Below, piece by piece: positions 1-7,019 of a stretch of DNA of 7,019 nucleotides; the stretch's first letter is position 1; every line of letters starts with the position of its first letter. The notes beneath the pieces were generated by a model that was not told the DNA's origin, ran no database searches, and saw nothing but the letters and a program-made list of their open reading frames with translations. Both the position numbers and the translations under genes were made by a program. Source of the DNA: REEB85 sp018971455 (GTDB lineage: Bacteria; Pseudomonadota; Alphaproteobacteria; Acetobacterales; Acetobacteraceae); assembly GCA_028871195.1 (NCBI GenBank), contig JAGWNT010000134.1, forward strand, positions 1 through 7,019. The letters are read 5' to 3'.

Positions 1-1
1 C

Positions 2-763
2 CTGGTCACGCTCGCGCCGATCAACCTGCTGCTGCGCCGCCGGCCGGCCGATATCGGCCTCGCGCCGCAAGGCGAGGGCGGCGGCGCGACGGGCAAGCGC
101 GCCCGGCTCCGCGTGGTCGATGCCCGATGGGCGGCGACCGATTGGACGCTGGCGCGGGCGATGCGCACCGGGCGCTTCTGGTGGCTGGCGCTCGGCTATT
201 TCTGCGCGCTGTTCGCCTGGTACGCGGTGCAGGTGCACCAGACCGCCTATCTGATCGAGATCGGCTTCTCGCCGCTGCGCGCCGCCTGGGCGCTGGGCGC
301 GGTGAGCGTGGCCGGGGTGCCGGGCCAGATCGCGCTCGGCGCATTGTCGGACCGGATCGGGCGCGAGCCGGTCTGGACGATCGGCTGCGCCGGCTTCGCG
401 CTCTGTTACGCGGCGCTGATCGCGCTGGCGCGCGATCCCTCGCCGGCGCTGCTCTGGAGCATGGTGCTGGCGCAGGGCTTCCTGGGCTACGCGCTCACCT
501 CGGTGATGGGGCCGATGGCGGCGGAGATTTTCGAGGGGCCGCAATACGGCACCATCTTCGGCACCCTGACGATCGCGCTGATCGGCGGCGGCGCGGCCGG
601 CCCGCTGGTGGCCGGCGCGCTGCGCGACACGACCGGCAGCTACCTGATCGCGTTCCTGCTGGCGATCCTCTGCTGCGCGGTCTCGGCCGCGGCGATCTGG
701 ATCGCCGCGCCGCGCAAGGTGCGGGCAATCAGCTCCCGATCCCGCCCAGCGCCAGGTATTTGA
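2..763 (+). CDS. MFS transporter, C-terminal half (5' end outside window)
   Basis: The frame is open from base 2 to the TGA at 761-763 and gives 253 residues with no start inside the window that I would trust, so this is the C-terminal part of a longer gene. It opens with a short hydrophobic end and then an Arg-rich, polar stretch (LLLRRRPADIGLAPQGEG), typical of the central cytoplasmic loop between the two six-helix halves of a 12-helix transporter. Six hydrophobic segments follow. Between the second and third lies GALSDRIGREP, matching the conserved G-x3-D-R-x-G-R loop of the major facilitator superfamily, here in the second half. Glycine-rich helices near the end (LIGGGAAGPLVAGAL) also fit the family. 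It should be an inner-membrane secondary transporter; the substrate cannot be read from this fragment. The last 12 codons run antisense to the end of gabD. The genes converge, so they do not share an operon. Confidence 0.88.
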   Translation: MVTLAPINLLLRRRPADIGLAPQGEGGGATGKRARLRVVDARWAATDWTLARAMRTGRFWWLALGYFCALFAWYAVQVHQTAYLIEIGFSPLRAAWALGAVSVAGVPGQIALGALSDRIGREPVWTIGCAGFALCYAALIALARDPSPALLWSMVLAQGFLGYALTSVMGPMAAEIFEGPQYGTIFGTLTIALIGGGAAGPLVAGALRDTTGSYLIAFLLAILCCAVSAAAIWIAAPRKVRAISSRSRPAPGI

Positions 764-2207
764 TCTCCAGATACTCCTCGATGCCGTATTTCGACCCCTC
801 GCGGCCGAGACCCGAGGATTTCATGCCGCCGAACGGCGCCTCGGCGGTGGAGATGATGCCCTCGTTGATGCCGATCAGCCCGTATTCCAGCGCCTCGGCG
901 ACACGGAAGATGCGGCCGACGTCGCGCGCGTAGAAATAGGCGGCGAGGCCGAACTCGGTGTCGTTGGACAGCCGGATCGCTTCTTCCTCGGTCTTGAAGC
1001 GGAACAGCGGCGCGACCGGGCCGAACGTCTCCTCGCGGAAGATCAGCGCGTCGTGCGGCACGTTGGCGAGCAGGGTGGGTTCGAAGAAATTGCCGCCCAG
1101 CGTGTGGCGATGCCCGCCGGTCAGCACTATCGCGCCGCGCTTCGTCGCATCGGCGATGTGCTCCTCCACCTTGGCCACGGCGGCGGCGTTGATGAGCGGG
1201 CCCTGCGCCACGCCGGGTTCCATGCCGTTGCCGACCTTCATCGCTTCGACCGCGACCTTCAGCTTGGCGGCAAAAGCGTCATAGACGCCGTCCTGCACCA
1301 GCAGCCGGTTGGCGCAGACGCAGGTCTGCCCGGTGTTGCGGTATTTGCTCGCCATCGCGCCGATCACCGCGGCATCGAGGTCGGCGTCGTCGAACACGAT
1401 GAACGGCGCGTTGCCGCCCAGCTCCATGCTGGTCTTCTTCACCGTCGGCGCGCATTGCGCCAGCAGCTTCGCGCCGACCTCGGTGCTGCCGGTGAAGGTC
1501 AGCTTGCGTACGGCGGGGTTGGCGGTCAGTTCCCCGCCCACCTCGCCGGACGGGCCGGTGATGACATTGCACACCCCGGCCGGCATCCCGGCCCGCTCGG
1601 CCAGCACGGCGATCGCCAGCGCCGAGAACGGAGTCTGGCTCGCCGGCCGGATCACCCCGGTGCAGCCGGCGGCCCAGCCCGGCCCGGTCTTGCGGGTGAT
1701 CATCGCGGCGGGGAAGTTCCACGGCGTGATGGCGGCGAACACGCCCACCGGCTCCTTCTGCACGATGATGCGCCGGCCCCGCACATTCTGCGGGATGGTG
1801 TCGCCATAGACCCGCTTGCCCTCCTCGGCGAACCACTCGATGAAGCTCGCCGCATAGGCGATCTCGCCGCGGCTCTCGGCCAGCGGCTTGCCCTGCTCGG
1901 CGGTCATGATCACCGCCAGATCCTCGGTGTTGGCAATCATCAGGTCGAACAGCCGGCGCAGGATCGCCGCCCGTTCCTTGGCCGTCATCGCCCGCCAGCC
2001 GGCCAGCGCCGCCTGGGCGGCCGCGATCGCCTGGCGCGTCTCCGCCGCCCCCATCGCCGGCACCTCGCCGATTTTTTCACCCGTCGAGGGGTTGACCACC
2101 GCCAGCGTGCGCCCGCTTGCCGCCTGCACCCATTTGCCGGCGATGCAATTGGCCTCGCGGAACAGCGAGGGATCCTTGAGCGGCAGCTTGGATGCGACGT
2201 TGAGCAT
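729..2207 (-). CDS. gabD: NAD(P)-dependent succinate-semialdehyde dehydrogenase (GabD type)
   Basis: This 492-residue aldehyde dehydrogenase is close in length to E. coli GabD (482) and should oxidise succinate semialdehyde to succinate, the last step of GABA breakdown, in the cytoplasm. Visible active-site elements are TPWN with the oxyanion Asn164, the Rossmann-turn motif FTGSTEVG (238-245), the general base Glu262 in MELGG, and the nucleophile Cys296 in NTGQTCVCANR. Cys298 two residues on is the partner cysteine known in GabD and human SSADH. Arg172, Arg290 and Ser453 sit where the SSADH family binds the substrate carboxylate, and the end (PFGGMKSSGLGREGSKYGIEEYLEIKY) is almost exactly GabD-like. 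One oddity: residues 174-187 read TGPGWAAGCTGVIR where the family usually has AGPALAAGCTVVVK, so the cofactor-ribose Lys is Arg187. Ser190 is kept, which in E. coli GabD goes with NADP use. The ATG is supported by AGGAGG six bases upstream. Other semialdehyde dehydrogenases (for example glutarate semialdehyde) are possible substrates' enzymes. Confidence 0.93.
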   Translation of the reverse strand: MLNVASKLPLKDPSLFREANCIAGKWVQAASGRTLAVVNPSTGEKIGEVPAMGAAETRQAIAAAQAALAGWRAMTAKERAAILRRLFDLMIANTEDLAVIMTAEQGKPLAESRGEIAYAASFIEWFAEEGKRVYGDTIPQNVRGRRIIVQKEPVGVFAAITPWNFPAAMITRKTGPGWAAGCTGVIRPASQTPFSALAIAVLAERAGMPAGVCNVITGPSGEVGGELTANPAVRKLTFTGSTEVGAKLLAQCAPTVKKTSMELGGNAPFIVFDDADLDAAVIGAMASKYRNTGQTCVCANRLLVQDGVYDAFAAKLKVAVEAMKVGNGMEPGVAQGPLINAAAVAKVEEHIADATKRGAIVLTGGHRHTLGGNFFEPTLLANVPHDALIFREETFGPVAPLFRFKTEEEAIRLSNDTEFGLAAYFYARDVGRIFRVAEALEYGLIGINEGIISTAEAPFGGMKSSGLGREGSKYGIEEYLEIKYLALGGIGS

Positions 2208-2213
2208 GGCACG

Positions 2214-2219
2214 CCTCCT
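2214..2219 (-). promoter_or_regulatory. Shine-Dalgarno of gabD
   Basis: The minus strand reads AGGAGG followed by a six-base spacer and ATG at 2207. It is the strongest ribosome binding site in the window and fixes the gabD start. Confidence 0.8.
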
Positions 2220-2236
2220 GGTGGGGATGTCCCTCC

Positions 2237-2264
2237 ATTTAGGCCCAAGCCGCCCCGATGTCAG
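2237..2264 (-). promoter_or_regulatory. possible sigma70-type promoter for gabD
   Basis: On the minus strand CTGACA (2264-2259, five of six matches to TTGACA) is followed after 16 bases by CTAAAT (2242-2237, three of six to TATAAT). Initiation would fall near 2230, leaving a short leader of about 23 bases that holds the gabD Shine-Dalgarno. The -35 is good and the -10 poor. It lies in the 82-bp gap between mipZ and gabD, where a separate promoter would make sense because the two products are unrelated. This is a pattern match only. Confidence 0.3.
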
Positions 2265-2289
2265 CCTGCCCCGGCCGCCGGCGTCACGA

Positions 2290-3153
2290 TCAGCCGCCGC
2301 TGGCCGCCACCGGCGCCGTCAGTTCCAGTTGCGGGGCCGGCTTGCGGATGGCGCCGATCAGGCTGCGCACCTCGGCGCGGGCGGCGACGTGGCTCATGCC
2401 CATCTGGATGCCGAGGCCGGCCTCCTTCACATCCATCAGGGTCAAGCCCTGCAAATACAATTCGCGGAAAATCACCCGCTCGCCGAACCCCTTCACCGTG
2501 CGAAACCCGATCCGCTTGGCCAGCACCTCCAGCGTCGCCCCCACGTCGCGCTTGTTGCGCGCCTCGCTGGCCCCCAGCCGGTTGCGCATGACGATCCAGT
2601 CGATGCGCCCGCGATCGCGCGCGAAGCGCCGCTTGCGCGCCTGCCACACCATCTCGCTGTAGACGCTCGGCTGCACGACATCGTGATTCTCGGGATCGAC
2701 CTTCGCCAGCATGGCGAAATCGACGAAACTGTCATTGATCGGCGTCACCAGCGTGTCGGCCTGCGCATGCCCCAGCCGGCTCAGGAACGTGTCCGAGCCG
2801 GGACAATCGATCACCACGATGTCGCATGACGCCGAGAGGGCGGCCATGGCGGCGTTGAAGCGCTGCGTCTCCTCGGCCTCCGCCTCGGCCCGGCTGTCGC
2901 GCTCGCTGCGGTGCACCGCCTCATAGGCCGGCAACGGCAGCGCGAGGCGGCGCCCCTCGGCGAACACCCGGCGGGCGGTGAGGTAGGCGCTCAACGTCGC
3001 CTGGCGCGCATCGAGGTCGATCGCGCCGACCCGGTAGCCGTCCCGCAACAGGCCGACGATCAGATGCATCGCACAGGTGGACTTGCCCGACCCACCCTTC
3101 TCGTTGCCCAGCACGATCACCTGGGCCCGCCGCTCCAATGCGATGCTCGCCAT
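2290..3153 (-). CDS. mipZ: MipZ, ParA-family ATPase that positions the division plane
   Basis: The 287-residue protein is a ParA/MinD-type P-loop ATPase. It has the deviant Walker A GNEKGGSGKST (16-26) with signature Lys19 and P-loop Lys24, Walker A' AIDLDARQ (44-51), and Walker B VVIDCPGSD (113-121). By offset, Lys19 and Asp48 correspond to Lys13 and Asp42 of Caulobacter MipZ. Family-specific stretches separate it from plasmid ParA: TPINDSFVDFAMLAKVDP (137-154), PSVYSEMVWQARKRR, DWIVMRNRL and ARNKR. In Caulobacter, MipZ binds ParB at the poles, forms a bipolar gradient on the nucleoid and inhibits FtsZ polymerisation, so that the ring forms at midcell. Here no parA, parB or ftsZ is adjacent. 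The start is backed by GGAG (3165-3162) eight bases upstream. The 92-bp gap to the upstream NMO-like gene holds a GC hairpin without a U-run, so co-transcription is possible. Family assignment is firm; the FtsZ and ParB partners are inferred from homologues. Confidence 0.93.
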   Translation of the reverse strand: MASIALERRAQVIVLGNEKGGSGKSTCAMHLIVGLLRDGYRVGAIDLDARQATLSAYLTARRVFAEGRRLALPLPAYEAVHRSERDSRAEAEAEETQRFNAAMAALSASCDIVVIDCPGSDTFLSRLGHAQADTLVTPINDSFVDFAMLAKVDPENHDVVQPSVYSEMVWQARKRRFARDRGRIDWIVMRNRLGASEARNKRDVGATLEVLAKRIGFRTVKGFGERVIFRELYLQGLTLMDVKEAGLGIQMGMSHVAARAEVRSLIGAIRKPAPQLELTAPVAASGG

Positions 3154-3186
3154 TCAGATCGCTCCAGTCAGGAAGGAGAGCCGGGC

Positions 3187-3202
3187 GCGTGGCCGCGTGG
3201 CC
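3187..3202. repeat. tandem 8-bp repeat
   Basis: gcgtggcc occurs twice head to tail (3187-3194 and 3195-3202) between mipZ and the NMO-like gene, directly beside the hairpin at 3203-3224. Two copies in GC-rich DNA could easily be chance; I assign no role. Confidence 0.4.
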
Positions 3203-3224
3203 GCGCCGGGGCCGGGCCCGGCGC
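3203..3224 (-). terminator. GC hairpin downstream of the NMO-like gene
   Basis: A perfect 8-bp inverted repeat, gcgccggg and cccggcgc, flanks a six-base loop. The inner part, gccgggcccggc (3211-3222), is itself a 12-bp palindrome, so alternative pairings exist. It begins 21 bases after the stop codon of the NMO-like gene. No U-run follows on the minus strand, so it may be a weak or Rho-aided terminator, or a 3'-end stabiliser between the NMO-like gene and mipZ. Confidence 0.4.
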
Positions 3225-3245
3225 AGCGCCATGGCCTTGCGCGCC

Positions 3246-4658
3246 TCACCGGCCGGTCAGAATGCGTTCCACGAGCTGGCGCACGGTCGGGATGAAGCCA
3301 TTGCCGTAGAACGGATCGGAGGCGAAGCGGTAGGCGTTGTGGCCGGAGAACATCAGATTATGCTCCACCGCATCCTCCTGGTCGGCGCGGTGGGCGATGT
3401 CCTGCAATGTCTTCTGGATGCAGAAGCTGCGCGGGTCGGCCTTCTTGCCGGTGCTGAACTCGGGCTCGTGCTGCGACCAGTTGGAGAAGCGGCACTGCGT
3501 CAGGCAGCCCATGCAGGCAACCTGGTCGGCGACGATCTGCTGGGCGCTCTCGGGCGTGACGAAGATCAGCGTATTGTCCGGCGTGCGCAGCGCCTCGGTG
3601 AAGCCGTGCCCCTCCCATGCCTGCACCCGCTGCAGGTCGGGCGGCGTCAGATAGACGATGCGCTTGCGCGGGCCGACGCCGTATTCCGCCTGATGGGCGC
3701 CGATCGCCTCGGTGGTGTAGGCGACCTGGCGGTCGTTGCGATCACGCAATTCCTTGATGAAGCTGTTATTGACGGCCGAGGAATAGAAGCCGGTCGGGCT
3801 GAAATGATTGAGGAAGACATCGCCTTCCTTGAGCGTCATCAGCCGGCGCTTCCATGCATCGCCGATCGGGCTTTCGCGTGTCAGCAGCGGACGCGTGCCG
3901 AACTGGAAGGCGATCGGACCAAGCTCGGGATTGTCGATCCAGTCGGCCCATTCCTCGAGCCACCAGACGCCGCCGGCCATGATGATCGGCGTCTCGCCGA
4001 GGCCGAACTCGCGCATCAGCTTGCGCAGGGCGAGCACGCGCGGATAGGGGTCCTCCGGCTTCGTCGGGTCCTCGCTGTTGGACAGGCCGTTATGCCCGCC
4101 GGCCAGCCAGGGATCTTCATAAACCACGCCCCCGAGCAGCGAGGCGGCCTTGTGATAGGCGCGCTTCCACAGCGCCGCGAAGGCGCGCCCGGAGGAGACG
4201 ATGGGGTAGTAGTGCACGTTGAACCTGGCCGCGATGTCGGACAGGCGATAGGGCATGCCGGCGCCGCAGGTGATGCCGTGGATCAGCCCCTTGGCCCCTT
4301 CCAGCACGCCGGTGATGACGCGCTCGGCGCCGCCCATCTCCCACAGGATGTTGGCGTGGATGCGCCCCTGCCCGCCGGCAATGTCGTGCGCGCGCTGCGC
4401 CTGGGCGATGCCGCCCTGGATGCCGTAGGCCACCAGCTCCTCATGGCGCTCGCGCCGCGTGCGGCCATGATAGAGCTGCGGGATGATGCGCCCGTCGGCA
4501 TCGTAGCTGTCGCAGTTGACGGCGCTGAGCGTTCCGGCGCCGCCGCCCGCGGCCCAGTGGCCGGCGGTGATGCCGTTGGAGATGGCAACGCCCTTGCCAC
4601 CCTCGACCAGCGGCAGCACATCCACGCCGCCCATCCGGATCGCGTTGATCGCCTTCAT
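3246..4658 (-). CDS. NMO-like FMN oxidoreductase with cysteine-rich C-terminal extension
   Basis: The first 265 or so residues fit the nitronate monooxygenase / 2-nitropropane dioxygenase TIM-barrel family. LVEGGKGVAISNG (17-29) stands where the family has its N-terminal QGGMG flavin loop. AGGHNG (186-191) carries His189, the position of the catalytic His in class I enzymes. PIIMAGGV (224-231) is the FMN-phosphate strand, and FQFGTRPLLTRES (251-263) the following barrel segment. At 470 residues it is about 100 longer than common family members. The extra C-terminal part contains Cys382, Cys385 and Cys389 (ACMGCLTQCRFSNW) and Cys413, a set able to hold an Fe-S cluster or zinc, though binding is inferred. 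The true substrate is unknown: nitronate oxidation, quinone reduction or enoyl reduction (PfaD is a related branch) are all possible. It lies 107 bp downstream of pnp. The ATG at 4658 has only a poor purine-rich Shine-Dalgarno; Met9 (MGGVDVLPL) is an alternative start. Confidence 0.82.
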   Translation of the reverse strand: MKAINAIRMGGVDVLPLVEGGKGVAISNGITAGHWAAGGGAGTLSAVNCDSYDADGRIIPQLYHGRTRRERHEELVAYGIQGGIAQAQRAHDIAGGQGRIHANILWEMGGAERVITGVLEGAKGLIHGITCGAGMPYRLSDIAARFNVHYYPIVSSGRAFAALWKRAYHKAASLLGGVVYEDPWLAGGHNGLSNSEDPTKPEDPYPRVLALRKLMREFGLGETPIIMAGGVWWLEEWADWIDNPELGPIAFQFGTRPLLTRESPIGDAWKRRLMTLKEGDVFLNHFSPTGFYSSAVNNSFIKELRDRNDRQVAYTTEAIGAHQAEYGVGPRKRIVYLTPPDLQRVQAWEGHGFTEALRTPDNTLIFVTPESAQQIVADQVACMGCLTQCRFSNWSQHEPEFSTGKKADPRSFCIQKTLQDIAHRADQEDAVEHNLMFSGHNAYRFASDPFYGNGFIPTVRQLVERILTGR

Positions 4659-4681
4659 GCTCCGCCCCGTCCCCGCACCAC

Positions 4682-4696
4682 GCCGGAGTCTCCGGC
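4682..4696 (-). other. small hairpin in the leader of the NMO-like gene
   Basis: gccgga and tccggc form a six-base-pair stem around a three-base loop, 23 bases before the start codon of the NMO-like gene. It is short and has no U-run. It might influence translation or belong to the pnp 3' end; no specific regulator is recognisable. Confidence 0.3.
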
Positions 4697-4716
4697 CGTT
4701 TCCCCGACGAATCTAG

Positions 4717-4764
4717 CCGAAGCCCCGCCCGCGTGCACTAGCTCGCCGGCGGGCGGGGCCTCGG
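4717..4764 (-). terminator. strong hairpin directly after pnp, probable terminator
   Basis: Bases 4749-4764 pair with 4717-4732 over 16 positions, with a single G-U wobble on the minus strand, around a 16-base loop. The core is gcgggcggggc against gccccgcccgc. The stem begins one base after the pnp TGA. The bases after it on the minus strand (CTAGATTCGTC) hold only a scattering of T, so it is not a textbook intrinsic terminator; it could also block 3' exonucleases. Either way it marks the end of the pnp message and separates it from the NMO-like gene. Confidence 0.65.
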
Positions 4765-4765
4765 G

Positions 4766-6922
<2,157 letters not shown>

Positions 6923-7019
6923 CCCGTCTTCTTTCATCTGAGTGCGCGGCGTGGCGGCGCTGATCGGCGATCCGTGGCGGGGCGCGGCGTCTCGGGCGGC
7001 ATGGGTGCGGACTGCGGGT
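6923..7019 (-). other. pnp upstream region
   Basis: These 97 bases hold the pnp ribosome binding site (GAAG at 6931-6928) and no convincing gene. In many bacteria rpsO (ribosomal protein S15) lies just upstream of pnp. None of the three minus-strand frames here ends like S15, so if rpsO is there it lies beyond the window. gcgcggcgt occurs twice (6944-6952, 6982-6990), probably by chance. I see no clear promoter. Confidence 0.4.

Noticed and set aside
1053..2591. 512-codon open frame on the plus strand across gabD and into mipZ
   Set aside because: It is antisense to two well-supported genes, is low in complexity and has no domain.
2290..3153. Plasmid-type ParA partition protein, hinting at a mobile or plasmid region
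   Set aside because: The family-specific segments (TPINDSFVDF, DWIVMRNRL) are those of chromosomal MipZ. No parB, parS-like repeat or replication gene is present.
6923..6937. Upstream ATG at 6937 as the pnp start
   Set aside because: It would add only MKEDG, has no Shine-Dalgarno, and homologues begin at the MF encoded from 6922.

Overview
The window is GC-rich chromosomal DNA carrying five protein-coding genes and very little intergenic space. Four genes lie on the minus strand, and a fifth, cut by the left edge, converges on them from the plus strand. The GC bias, a clear MipZ (a division regulator essentially restricted to Alphaproteobacteria) and a PNPase beginning MFKIFRKELDWGGRK point to an alphaproteobacterium. 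The Rhodospirillales, perhaps the Acetobacteraceae, are my best guess, but that narrower placement is made from memory of homologues and is tentative.

Layout from left to right: (1) 2-763 (+), the C-terminal half of a major facilitator superfamily transporter; (2) 729-2207 (-), a GabD-type succinate-semialdehyde dehydrogenase that overlaps the transporter tail to tail by 35 bp; (3) 2290-3153 (-), the division-site ATPase MipZ; (4) 3246-4658 (-), a nitronate monooxygenase-like FMN oxidoreductase with a cysteine-bearing C-terminal extension; (5) 4766-6922 (-), polyribonucleotide nucleotidyltransferase (pnp). On the minus strand the transcription order is pnp, NMO-like gene, mipZ, gabD, with gaps of 107, 92 and 82 bp. 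A long GC-rich hairpin directly after the pnp stop suggests pnp forms its own transcription unit. gabD has a perfect Shine-Dalgarno and a possible weak promoter of its own.

The genes do not make an obvious pathway: RNA turnover (pnp), cell division (mipZ) and small-molecule metabolism (NMO-like enzyme, gabD, transporter) lie side by side, as is common in core chromosomal DNA. I see no mobile element, CRISPR array, RNA gene or defence system, and nothing here amounts to a new system. The best second looks are the cluster of unusual residues in the cofactor-binding segment of GabD, including Arg in place of the normally conserved Lys, and the Cys-X2-Cys-X3-Cys plus distal Cys set in the NMO-like enzyme.
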